Shown in pieces: positions 28,258-36,729 of a stretch of 64,000 nucleotides of DNA; position 1 is the first letter of the stretch, and the number at the start of each line of letters is the position of its first letter. Position numbers and translations under genes: made by a program. A model generated the notes under the pieces. That model ran no database searches and was not told the origin of the DNA. It saw only the letters and a list, made by a program, of their open reading frames with translations. Location of the stretch: the NCBI GenBank assembly GCA_965200375.1, contig OZ241353.1, positions 1,302,001-1,366,000 of the forward strand. The letters run 5' to 3'. This stretch comes from VXYL01 sp965200375 (GTDB lineage: Bacteria; Pseudomonadota; Gammaproteobacteria; Pseudomonadales; Azotimanducaceae).

Positions 28258-29418
28258 ATGGCAGACGAAGGCACAACCACCGGCAGCTCTCGGTCGCCTT
28301 GGGGCATCGTCCAGCTCGTCGCTGTCGCCGTCGCCGTGCTGGTCGCAGTCTATTTCGCTCGCGCGCCAAGCGGCGTCTCCATCGAAGACGGCGGCCGGGC
28401 GGCAACACCGGAGAAGCCCACCGTACAGGTCATCCATCCGGCGGCCACGACAGCCGCGCGGGAGGTTAGGACCACCGGCGTGGTGGCGGTGGTGGGGGGC
28501 GTCTCCCTGAGTACGCAGGTTGCGGGCGAAGTGGTCTACGTCTCGCCAGCGCTGCGCCACGGCGGCTCCTTCACGGCTGGGCAGACGCTGCTGCGGATCG
28601 ACCGCGAAGCCTTCGAGCTCCGGCTCGAGGCCGCCGAGGCGCGTCTGCGCGAAATGGAGGCGCGTGTCGAGAAGCAGCGCTTGAAGGGGCAGGCGAAGCG
28701 GCGGCGATTCCTGAGCGAGAATCCGGGTGCCGAAGTGCCGGCCCTGGTCGACCGCATTCCGCAGATCGCCAAGGCGCAAGCGAAGGCCGATCGCGCCGCG
28801 GCCCTAGTCAAGCTGGCGGAACGCGACCTGGCGCAGACGACCATCTCGCTGCCGTTCGACGGCTGGGTGCGCAACAGCGGCATCCATGTGGGCCAGGTGG
28901 CCGCCCAGGCACGGCCTCTGGGGCAGGTCTTCGCCAAGGACGCGATGCGCGTGGAGGCGAAGATCTCGCACGAAGACCAAGAATATCTGGAACCGGTCAT
29001 CGGCCACCCCGCGACCGTCTACGTGCAGGGCGGCACAGCGTTCGACGTCGTCGTCGAGCGTGTTTCCGCAGTGGTGGACAGGCAGAGCCGCCAAACCACG
29101 CTCTACCTGGCCTTTTCGGAAGACCTCGATGTCGATGAACGGCCCCGGCCCGGCATGTTCGTCAACGTCGTGATGGCGAGCCGTCCGATGGACGGGGTGA
29201 TGGTGCTCCCGGAGGCCGCCGAACAGTCGGGCGGCAGCGTTTGGGTCGTGGATGGCGGCGCCTTGGCCCCGCTGGTGCCGCGCTCCCTTGGGCGCACCGG
29301 CGCCGGGTGGCTTGTGGAGGCGTTCGATCCTCGCGAAGGCGTCGTCGTCGGGCGCGTTGCCGGGGCGCGTACCGGGCTGCCGGTCTCGGCCGTCGACGCC
29401 CAAGGCGCTCGGCGATGA
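28258..29418 (+). CDS. RND efflux periplasmic adaptor (HlyD/MFP family)
   Basis: This 386-residue membrane fusion protein has a single N-terminal membrane anchor (IVQLVAVAVAVLVAVYF, residues ~19-36) and no lipobox. It has a split biotinyl-lipoyl domain (STQVAGEVVYVSPALRHGG and TTISLPFDGWVRNSGIHVG) around an alpha-helical hairpin rich in Ala/Glu/Arg, then beta-barrel and membrane-proximal domains. It bridges the RND pump and an outer-membrane channel. The start is the ATG at 28258 after GGGGGGAG. Its stop overlaps the permease start (ATGA), so the two are translationally coupled. No TolC-like gene is in the window. Confidence 0.88.
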   Translation: MADEGTTTGSSRSPWGIVQLVAVAVAVLVAVYFARAPSGVSIEDGGRAATPEKPTVQVIHPAATTAAREVRTTGVVAVVGGVSLSTQVAGEVVYVSPALRHGGSFTAGQTLLRIDREAFELRLEAAEARLREMEARVEKQRLKGQAKRRRFLSENPGAEVPALVDRIPQIAKAQAKADRAAALVKLAERDLAQTTISLPFDGWVRNSGIHVGQVAAQARPLGQVFAKDAMRVEAKISHEDQEYLEPVIGHPATVYVQGGTAFDVVVERVSAVVDRQSRQTTLYLAFSEDLDVDERPRPGMFVNVVMASRPMDGVMVLPEAAEQSGGSVWVVDGGALAPLVPRSLGRTGAGWLVEAFDPREGVVVGRVAGARTGLPVSAVDAQGARR

Positions 29419-32400
29419 GCGATGTCGGGAGCGCCGCCGACGCAAGCAACCCGGGGGCGAGTTCCGCCGCCAACGGCGCCGGGCTGATCGGCTACTTCGC
29501 GCGCAACCACGTTGCCGCCAACGTGCTGATGCTGCTGCTGCTCGGCGGCGGCCTGTTCGCGGCGAGCCGAGTGGCCATCGAGCGATTTCCCGAATACGAC
29601 CCGCGCACCATCACCGTGACGGTTCCCTATCCGGGGGCGTCGCCGGCGGAAGTCGCCGAAGACATCAACCGCCGCGTGGAAGAGAGCGTTTCCGGCATCG
29701 TCGGCATCGAACGGGTGCTCTCGGCCGCCGTGGAGGGCTTCGGCAAGGTCACCGTGGAGATGAGCACCTTCGCCGACCCCGTGGACACGCTGAACGCCGT
29801 GCGCACCGCGGTGGATCGGATCGAGAACTTTCCGCCGCTGAACGCCGAGCAGCCGGAGGTTCTGCGCACCGTCGTAGCCAGACCGGTGCTTACCTTGTCG
29901 GTTTCCGCGTCCGGTTTGACCGAAGACCGCCTGCGGCGGGACGCCGAGGCGGTGCGCGCCGCGCTGCTGGCGCTGCCGAGCGTCTCCGTGGTTTCCCTGC
30001 AAGGCGCCCGAGACCGTGAAATCAGCATCGAGCTCAGCGAAGAAGCGCTGCGGCGGCACGCGCTGACGGTCAACGGCGTGGCGAACGTCGTGCGCCAGTC
30101 TTCCCTCAACCTGTCGGGGGGCCAGCTGCGCACCGATGCCGGCGACGTGTTGATCGGCACCTTCGCGCTGGGAACCACTGCGGAAGATTTCGAGGACGTC
30201 GTCGTGCTGGCGCGGGAGGACGGCTCGGCGGTGCGGCTAGGCGACATCGCCACGCTGCGCGACGGCTTCGTGGAAGAGAACCTCGTCAACGAAATCGACG
30301 GCCGCGCCAATGTCTTCGTTCGGGTCGACGCCGGCATCGGCCAATCGACCCAGGACGTGGGCGAGGAAGTCAAGCGCTTCCTGGCTGGCTACGTCCCGCC
30401 GCCGGGTACCGAAGTGGCGCTGTGGGAGGACGAAAACCGCCTCATCGCCGATCGTCTTTCGACGATTGGCCGCAATGTCGCCATCGGCGTGGTGCTGGTG
30501 TTCCTCGCTCTGCTCGTGATCTTCGACCTGCGTTTGGCGTTCTGGATCGCGATGGGCATTCCCATCGCCTTTCTCGGTTCGATTGTGTTTTTCGACTTGA
30601 CCGGCATGAGCATCAACTCGCTGACGATGTTCGCGTTCTTCATTGCCGCGGGCATCGTCGTGGACGATGCGGTCGTGGTCGGCGAGAGCATTGCGAAACA
30701 GCGCGAGCTGGGACTGCGAGGGGCTGCCGCGGCCATCGCCGGGGTGCGCGCCGTCGCCGGGCCGGTCACCTTCGGCGCCCTCACCACGGCGGTCGCCTTC
30801 TTCGCGCTCTATCCCTTGGACGATGCCTGGGGCCAGTTGTTCGCCGCGTCGTCGGTGGTCATCGCCCTGGTGCTCGCCGTGTCGCTCGTCGAGGTGTTCT
30901 GCGTTCTGCCGGCGCACCTCGCCGGCGCACGCCCGTGGAGCCTCTCGCCCCTTGCCGAGTGGCAGGCCAGGGCCCGGGCCGCACTAGACGAGTTCGTCCA
31001 AGGCAAGCTGGTGTACGCAATCGCGTGGGCGGTGCGTTTCCCGCACCTCACCCTGGCCAGCGTCGTGGTCCTGGTCGCGGTGGCGGCGGGGCTTGTCGCC
31101 AGCGGCGCCATCCGCTACACGGCCTTCCCCACCACCACGGGGGCGGATCGGCTGCGCGCCACGCTGGTGATGCCGATCGGGACCCGGTTCGAGGTGACGA
31201 CGGCGGCTGCGCGCCAGCTCGCCGCAGCGGCCCAAGAGGCCGACCAAGAAGCCGGCGGGGCGGTGGACTCCGTTGTCCTGCTGGTGGGGCAGGAGCTGCA
31301 ATCGACCACCTATGAAGGGGTGGCAAGCCACCGCAGCGGCAACCATCTGGCCATGGTGGACGTGATGCTCGCGCCCGACCGCGACGTCACCGCAGTAGAC
31401 TTCCGGCGCCTCTGGCGGCACGCCGCTGGCGATGTTCATGGGGCGCGAGCGCTTTCCTTCGACTATGGAGGCGCAGGGGCGCTGTTCAGCTCGCCGGTGT
31501 CGCACGCGCTGCTGCACGAAGACGAAGACGTGCTCGCCGAAGCGACGGCGGACTTGAAGGGCGTCTACGCCAGCATCGACGCGATGCGCGACGTGCAGGA
31601 CTCCATGGTGCTCGGCAAGCGCCGCTACGACATCCAGCTCACCGAGGCGGGCATCGCCGCCGGACTGACGGCCGCCCAGGTCGCCGGCCAGCTGCACAAC
31701 GCCTTCTTCGGCGTCGAGGCGCAGCGCATTCAACGCGGACAGGACGAGATCAAGGTGGTCGTGCGCTACCCCGAAGACCGTCGCCGCAGCGTGCGCGATC
31801 TGCTCGACGAACGCATCGCCACGCCCGTCGGCCGCGTGCCGCTGTCCACGGTGGCGCGGATCGAGGAGATGCGGGACTACGAGGAAGTGCTCCGCATCGA
31901 CCGTGTCCGCGCCGCGACGGTGACCGGCTGGTACGATTCGGACGAAGCCGGCTCGTTGCAGATGTCCGCCGAAGTCGACGAGCGTCTGCCGGACCTGCTC
32001 GAGCGCCATCCCGGCCTCGTGGTGCGGGAACACGGCGCATCCCGGGACGCCACCGGCATGGCGAACACGCTGGCGTGGTCGTTCCCGCTGGCGCTCTTGG
32101 TCGTCTACGGCCTGCTGGCCTCGCAGCTGCGCAGCTTCGCGCAGCCGCTTCTGGCCTTGGCGACCTTGCCGATGGTGGCCGTCGGCGCGGTGCTCGGCCA
32201 CCTTGTGCTCGGCTACGACCTCACGAACCCCTCCCTCTTCGGCATCGTCGCGGCGACGGGCGTAGCGGTGAACGACACGCTGATCCTGTTGGACCGATAC
32301 AACCGGATTCGCGCCGGCGACGCCGACCTGCCGGCCATCGCCGCCATCGCCGCGGCGGCACGTCATCGGGCCCGCGCCATTCTGCTCACCACGGCCACGA

Positions 32401-32627
32401 CCGGCATCGGGCTGCTGCCGCTGCTCTACGACAAGAGCGAAATCACCGCGTTCATGGTGCCCTTGGTCATCAGCCTGGGCGCCGGCCTCGTCTTCTCCAG
32501 CATCGGCGTGCTGTTCCTGGTGCCAGCGGTGCTGATCCTCGCCGAGATGGCGGCGGCGTCGCCGCTGCTGCGGAACATCGCGAGCGGGCGGGGACCAGGC
32601 GGCACCGATCAAGCAGCAGCGGCCTGA
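29415..32627 (+). CDS. RND-family efflux permease (AcrB/MMPL-like, HAE1 type)
   Basis: This ~1,070-residue protein is of full RND length. TM1 is at residues ~33-52 (NVLMLLLLGGGLFAAS), followed by a large periplasmic domain beginning ERFPEYDPRTITV with VPYPGASPAEV. The TM4 proton-relay pair is seen in GIVVDDAVVVGESIAK. The second half repeats the layout, with FGIVAATGVAVNDTLILLDRYN in TM10. It exports substrates from periplasm or inner membrane using the proton gradient with the upstream adaptor. The start at 29415 overlaps the adaptor stop by 4 bp; an earlier in-frame ATG would sit inside the adaptor gene. The substrate cannot be inferred. Confidence 0.9.
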   Translation: MSDVGSAADASNPGASSAANGAGLIGYFARNHVAANVLMLLLLGGGLFAASRVAIERFPEYDPRTITVTVPYPGASPAEVAEDINRRVEESVSGIVGIERVLSAAVEGFGKVTVEMSTFADPVDTLNAVRTAVDRIENFPPLNAEQPEVLRTVVARPVLTLSVSASGLTEDRLRRDAEAVRAALLALPSVSVVSLQGARDREISIELSEEALRRHALTVNGVANVVRQSSLNLSGGQLRTDAGDVLIGTFALGTTAEDFEDVVVLAREDGSAVRLGDIATLRDGFVEENLVNEIDGRANVFVRVDAGIGQSTQDVGEEVKRFLAGYVPPPGTEVALWEDENRLIADRLSTIGRNVAIGVVLVFLALLVIFDLRLAFWIAMGIPIAFLGSIVFFDLTGMSINSLTMFAFFIAAGIVVDDAVVVGESIAKQRELGLRGAAAAIAGVRAVAGPVTFGALTTAVAFFALYPLDDAWGQLFAASSVVIALVLAVSLVEVFCVLPAHLAGARPWSLSPLAEWQARARAALDEFVQGKLVYAIAWAVRFPHLTLASVVVLVAVAAGLVASGAIRYTAFPTTTGADRLRATLVMPIGTRFEVTTAAARQLAAAAQEADQEAGGAVDSVVLLVGQELQSTTYEGVASHRSGNHLAMVDVMLAPDRDVTAVDFRRLWRHAAGDVHGARALSFDYGGAGALFSSPVSHALLHEDEDVLAEATADLKGVYASIDAMRDVQDSMVLGKRRYDIQLTEAGIAAGLTAAQVAGQLHNAFFGVEAQRIQRGQDEIKVVVRYPEDRRRSVRDLLDERIATPVGRVPLSTVARIEEMRDYEEVLRIDRVRAATVTGWYDSDEAGSLQMSAEVDERLPDLLERHPGLVVREHGASRDATGMANTLAWSFPLALLVVYGLLASQLRSFAQPLLALATLPMVAVGAVLGHLVLGYDLTNPSLFGIVAATGVAVNDTLILLDRYNRIRAGDADLPAIAAIAAAARHRARAILLTTATTGIGLLPLLYDKSEITAFMVPLVISLGAGLVFSSIGVLFLVPAVLILAEMAAASPLLRNIASGRGPGGTDQAAAA

Positions 32628-32674
32628 AGGGCCGTTTTGGACGGGCCCCTCACGATGGATCAAGTCGGACCACG

Positions 32675-33829
32675 CTAGACATCCGCCAGCATCCGGCTTG
32701 CGCTGACGGCGCGGACGCGCTGGGCGAGGGGGAAGGTCTCGTCGCCGGCGTGAATTACATCGAGGCGGACCAGGTTGAGGTCGTCGAGCGCATTGTGCAT
32801 GGAGCGCGTGAGGCGGGGAGCGCTGGTGCGCTTCACCTCGAAGCCGCGCAGATCGGTGCCGCGACGCACCAGCAAGTCGATCTCGGCACCGGTGTGGGTC
32901 GCCCAGAAGTAGCAGTCCCGGTCGTCCACGCCGAGCGTGCGTATCAGGTTTTCGATCACGAAGCCTTCCCAAGACGCCCCCACCTTCGGGTGGCGCTCCA
33001 AGTCTGCGAACGTGACGATGTTCAGCAGGTTGTGCAACAGGCCGGAATCGCGGATGTAGATCTTCGGCGCTTTCACTTGGCGCTTCTTGAGGTTGGCGCT
33101 CCAGGGCTTCAAGCTGCGGACCATGAAGGTGGCCTGCAAAGCGTCGAGGTAGCGGCGCACAGCGTGGTGGGACACCCCGAACGCACGACCGAGTTCGGAA
33201 CCGTTCCAGATCTGTGCGTGGTAGTGGGCCAGCATGGCCCAGAATCGATCCAGCGTTGCGCTTGGCAAGCCGATGCCCAGCTGCGGCACCTCGCGCTCAA
33301 GGAACGTGCGAATGAAGTCCCGGCGCCAGCGGTAGCTGTCGGCGTGGCCGCGGAGCGTGTATGCCCGCGGCATTCCGCCGCGAAGCCAGAGGCGCGGCGC
33401 TTGCTTCGGCTGCACTTCGGCAACCGACAGCGGTGGCAGCTCGTAGTGGGCGATTCGTCCGGCAAGAGTCTCGGAGCTCTGCCGCAGCAACTCCGGAGAC
33501 GCGCTGCCAAGAACCAGGAACCGGGCCGGCCGCGGACGGCGGTCGGCCAGCACGCGCAACGTCGGAAAGAGATCCGGCCGACGCTGGACTTCGTCGAGCA
33601 CCACCAGGCCGCGCAGGCGGGACAACGCGAGCTCGGGGTCCGCGAGGCGCGCCAAGTCGGCGTTCGATTCCAAGTCGAAGACGTGGACGGCGCCCGTGCG
33701 TTGCGCCGCAAGAACCCGCGCCAAGGTCGTCTTGCCAACTTGTCGGGCGCCCAAAAGGGCGACCACCGGGTTGTTGGCAATCAGCCGCTGAACTGCCCGC
33801 TGATGTTCGATGCGTTCGATCACGAACAC
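32675..33829 (-). CDS. AAA ATPase with DUF4143 (PD-(D/E)XK-like C-terminus)
   Basis: This 384-residue protein has Walker A ALLGARQVGKTTLA at residues ~25-38 and Walker B LRGLVVLDEVQRRP, an ATPase core, then a winged-helix region (GSELGRAFGVSHHAVRRYL). The C-terminal DUF4143 domain includes GAEIDLLVRRG and GFEVKRTSAP, fitting an E/D-x-K nuclease-like fold. The family is abundant and often mobile, and its role is unsettled. The gene is single, with stop converging on the RND permease. A perfect inverted repeat lies 10 bp upstream of its start (see 33840), suggesting autoregulation. Confidence 0.85.
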   Translation of the reverse strand: MFVIERIEHQRAVQRLIANNPVVALLGARQVGKTTLARVLAAQRTGAVHVFDLESNADLARLADPELALSRLRGLVVLDEVQRRPDLFPTLRVLADRRPRPARFLVLGSASPELLRQSSETLAGRIAHYELPPLSVAEVQPKQAPRLWLRGGMPRAYTLRGHADSYRWRRDFIRTFLEREVPQLGIGLPSATLDRFWAMLAHYHAQIWNGSELGRAFGVSHHAVRRYLDALQATFMVRSLKPWSANLKKRQVKAPKIYIRDSGLLHNLLNIVTFADLERHPKVGASWEGFVIENLIRTLGVDDRDCYFWATHTGAEIDLLVRRGTDLRGFEVKRTSAPRLTRSMHNALDDLNLVRLDVIHAGDETFPLAQRVRAVSASRMLADV

Positions 33830-33839
33830 ACGCTAACAT

Positions 33840-33868
33840 GAAATATGGACGCCGTGCATCCATATTTC
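33840..33868. promoter_or_regulatory. inverted repeat upstream of the DUF4143 ATPase gene
   Basis: A perfect 10-bp inverted repeat: GAAATATGGA, a 9-bp spacer CGCCGTGCA, then TCCATATTTC. It is AT-rich within GC-rich surroundings. It ends 10 bp before the start codon at 33829 on the minus strand, so a bound dimer would block translation or transcription initiation. Operator or mRNA hairpin are both possible. Confidence 0.55.
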
Positions 33869-33941
33869 TTGTTTAGGATGGATTGCGCCTCTCGGCGACT
33901 AGTGTACGGACTCGTCCAAGCCGAAGCAGGCCCAACCCGCC

Positions 33942-35930
33942 TCAACCCAGGCTGGTCAGCCACCGGTACGTCTTCTGCAGGGCGTCGGCGAGGGCGTCCG
34001 TCTCCGCGATCACCATGTAGCGGTGCTCGGGGCACATTCGGCGCAGGTAGTCGTGGGAGTCCGCTGGCGCGTCCGTGGCGCAGTCCACCGTCACGCAGAA
34101 CGGCTCGATGCCTTGGAGCTGGGCCTCCACCAGGGCGCGGGCGGTGTCCTGCACGCCGTATTCGTGGTCGCCTCGGTCGGGGCCGTAGTCGTGGTCCTGG
34201 GGGAAGCCGTCGGAGACGATCATCAGCACCTTCAGGGCGGCGCCGCTGGCGGCGAGCTTGGTCGCGGCGTGGCGGATGGCGGGCCCCATGCGCGTGGAGC
34301 GCTTGGGCCTCATGGCGGCGATGGCGTCCAGCGCCGCTTGGTCGAAAGGGGCGTCGAACTCCTTGGCCACGTAGAACTCCACGCCTTCGCGCCCGTAGCC
34401 GGAGAAGCCGTACACGCCGTAGCGGTCGCCCAGGCCCTCGAGGGCAGTGGCCATCAGCAGCACCGCCTCCTGCTGGATGTCGATGACGCGGCGTTTGGCG
34501 GCGTCCTCGGCGAGTCGAGCGGCGAAGCCAGCTTCGTCGTCTTCGTCGAAGTAGGGGTCGCGGATGTCGTGGGCGGCGGGGCCGGAGGAGGCAACGGCCG
34601 GGGCACGCTCGGCGGGCACGACGTCGTCCGTGGAGGCCGAAAGGTCCACCAGCAGCGCCGCGGCCACGTCCCGCCGCAAGCGTTCCCGGCGGCTGTAGAC
34701 GCGCTCGTCCGGGGAGGCGCCGGTGCGGACGTCGGCGCGGCTCGCCACCACGGCGTCAAGGTCCAGTTCGTCGCCGTCCGGCGTCTTCTTCAGGCGCTGG
34801 TAGCCGGCGGGGCGGATGTGCTCGAAGCGTCGGCGCACGGCTTGGGCGTGGGGACGCACGGCGCGCAGCAGAGCGGCGCTGTCGGTGTTCTCGTCGGCTT
34901 GCAGGCGCTGCTCGTAGAGGCGGCACCAGCCGCGCCGGTAGCGGCCTTGGCGGCAGTCCCACTCGTCGTAGCGAAAACTCTCCCCGGCTCGCTCCTCGCC
35001 GAGCGCGTGGCGCACCGTGGCGCGTTCCATGTCGATGCGGCGCTTGAGGCGATCGCGCTTGGCGGCGAGATCGGTCGCCGCGTCGCGGATGCTGCCGGCT
35101 TCTGCGGGGCCTTCCTCGGCTTCGGCGTCCTCGGCCAGCGCCCGGTCCGCGGCGAACGCCGTCGCCGCCGCCTCGCTCTCGAGATTGTCGAGTTCCTCCT
35201 GCCACTCGGCCAGCCGGGCCTGGCGTTGCAGCCACTCCAGAGCGGGGCCGGCTTGCGCCGCCGGCGCTTCGGCGGCGTCGGTCGCCAAGGCGTCGCAGCA
35301 GGCCACCGTGGCGGCAGCGGCGGCGTACACGCTAGCGCCCGGCCGCAGCACGCCAACGGCGAGCGGCAGCAGCGGGCGGCGCGCCGGCAGCGGCGCCAGG
35401 GCGTCGGCCAGCAACGCCTCGGCATCCTCCTGGCCAAGCGCCCGGCGGTAGCGTCGAATGCCGGGATAGCGGCGCCCGACGGCGGCGTTCACCCGCGCCG
35501 TCTCGACGATGCGGAACACCCGCCTAGCTGCGCCCGGGTGCTCGAAACCCGCGAAGAAGAGGCCGAGGTCCGTCTCCCGCGGGCTGGCGTCCGCCTGCCA
35601 AGCCGCGAGGGCCGGAACGCGCCTGGCGGCCTCGGCCATGCTGAAGCGGTAGGTGCCGAACTCCTCGAACCCCAGCTGTTCGAGGGCCAGCAGGCGGTAG
35701 ACGCCGGCGTTCAGGGCGGCGTCCTCCGCAACGTCCACGGTTTCCGGCAGGTACAAGCTGCGACCGTCGGAATCCGTCTCGGCGGCGGTGGGGTCCGGGC
35801 GCTCCGTGGCGGCCCTGATGTGGTAGGGCCGGCCGGCGATGCCCTCGGCGAACAAGGCGAGGGTGCGGTCCGCGTCCAGCAGAGACGCCGCGGCCGGCGA
35901 GGGGGCCGGCGGTTCGGCCGCCGGCTTCAG
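33942..35930 (-). CDS. VWA-domain metalloenzyme activator (NorD/CbbO-like)
   Basis: About 660 residues. The C-terminal ~230 residues form a von Willebrand factor A domain with a MIDAS-like motif (AALLVDLSASTDD), then KVLMIVSDGFPQDHDY, as in NorD/CbbO. The N-terminal part is helical and rich in Ala/Glu. Such proteins pair with MoxR-class AAA+ ATPases (NorQ, CbbQ) to activate metalloenzymes: NO reductase, Rubisco, methanol dehydrogenase. The partner AAA+ gene is immediately upstream. No ATG exists near the expected start. Candidates are a CTG at 35930 overlapping the AAA+ stop (CTGA) and a TTG at 35855; I give the longer form and the true start is unsure. Coupling to the AAA+ stop fits a two-component complex. 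Confidence 0.78.
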   Translation of the reverse strand: MKPAAEPPAPSPAAASLLDADRTLALFAEGIAGRPYHIRAATERPDPTAAETDSDGRSLYLPETVDVAEDAALNAGVYRLLALEQLGFEEFGTYRFSMAEAARRVPALAAWQADASPRETDLGLFFAGFEHPGAARRVFRIVETARVNAAVGRRYPGIRRYRRALGQEDAEALLADALAPLPARRPLLPLAVGVLRPGASVYAAAAATVACCDALATDAAEAPAAQAGPALEWLQRQARLAEWQEELDNLESEAAATAFAADRALAEDAEAEEGPAEAGSIRDAATDLAAKRDRLKRRIDMERATVRHALGEERAGESFRYDEWDCRQGRYRRGWCRLYEQRLQADENTDSAALLRAVRPHAQAVRRRFEHIRPAGYQRLKKTPDGDELDLDAVVASRADVRTGASPDERVYSRRERLRRDVAAALLVDLSASTDDVVPAERAPAVASSGPAAHDIRDPYFDEDDEAGFAARLAEDAAKRRVIDIQQEAVLLMATALEGLGDRYGVYGFSGYGREGVEFYVAKEFDAPFDQAALDAIAAMRPKRSTRMGPAIRHAATKLAASGAALKVLMIVSDGFPQDHDYGPDRGDHEYGVQDTARALVEAQLQGIEPFCVTVDCATDAPADSHDYLRRMCPEHRYMVIAETDALADALQKTYRWLTSLG

Positions 35931-36718
35931 GGCCAGACGACGTCGACGATGCCGGCGACGGCCTGCTGCACGTTGGCGTCGTCCGAGACCGCCTGCACGA
36001 TGGCGATGTCGGCGGCGCGGCGGGGTGCGATGCCCTGGGTGGTCAGCTGCGCCGCGTAGATGAGCAGGCGGGTGCTCACGCCTTCGCGGAAACCGTGCTC
36101 GCGCAGGTTGCGGACCTTGGCGCCGATGACGGCGAGGCGCTCGGCGACGTCCGCGTCCGCGCCGCTCTCGTGGGCGATGACCACGGCTTCCCGGGCTTCG
36201 TCCGGGTAGTCGAAGGTGAGGCTCACGAAGCGCTGGCGGGTGCTGGTCTTCAAGTCCTTCAACAGGCTCTGGTAGCCGGGGTTGTAGGAGATCACCAGCA
36301 GGAAATCCTCGTGCGCCTTCAGCTGCTCGCCGGTCTTGTCGATGGGCAGCACGCGGCGGTGGTCCGTGAGCGAGTGGATGAGCACCGTGGTGTCCTTGCG
36401 CGCCTCCACCACTTCGTCCAGGTAGCAGAGCGCCCCCTGCCGCACCGCGGCGGTGAGCGGGCCGTCCTGCCACACGGTTTCGTCGCCCTTGAGCAGATAG
36501 CGGCCCACCAGGTCCGTGCCGGTCAGATCCTCGTGGCAGGAGACGGTGATCAAGCTGCCGTCCACGTCGCCGTGGCGGAGGCGCCAGGCCATGTGTTCCA
36601 CGAAGCGCGTCTTGCCGCAGCCGGTGGGCCCCTTCAGCAGCACCGGCAGACGGCTCGCGTAGGCAGCCTCAAAGGCCGCCACTTCGTCGCCGAGGGGCAG
36701 GTAGTACGGTTGCGTCAC
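35927..36718 (-). CDS. MoxR-class AAA+ ATPase (NorQ/CbbQ/NirQ-like)
   Basis: This 263-residue protein has the size and motifs of CbbQ/NorQ: Walker A LLKGPTGCGKTRFVE near residue 30, the family stretch CHEDLTGTDLVGRYLLKG, Walker B ALCYLDEVVEAR, and sensor region LLVISYNPGYQSL. The C-terminal helical domain ends VQQAVAGIVDVVWP. It would form a hexameric ring that remodels a metalloenzyme with the VWA partner. I start it at the GTG at 36718, 12 bp after the VOC gene stop, because VTQPYYLPLGDEV matches family N-termini; no clear ribosome site is visible, so coupling to the VOC gene is likely. It forms one operon with the genes on either side. Confidence 0.85.
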   Translation of the reverse strand: MTQPYYLPLGDEVAAFEAAYASRLPVLLKGPTGCGKTRFVEHMAWRLRHGDVDGSLITVSCHEDLTGTDLVGRYLLKGDETVWQDGPLTAAVRQGALCYLDEVVEARKDTTVLIHSLTDHRRVLPIDKTGEQLKAHEDFLLVISYNPGYQSLLKDLKTSTRQRFVSLTFDYPDEAREAVVIAHESGADADVAERLAVIGAKVRNLREHGFREGVSTRLLIYAAQLTTQGIAPRRAADIAIVQAVSDDANVQQAVAGIVDVVWP

Positions 36719-36729
36719 TGGCAGGGAAG

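Noticed and set aside
10199..28408. Very long minus-strand open frames opposite giant genes A and B (over 2,300 codons each)
   Set aside because: They are Arg/His/Gly-rich with no family motifs and arise because the repetitive GC-rich codons of A and B lack stops on the opposite strand.
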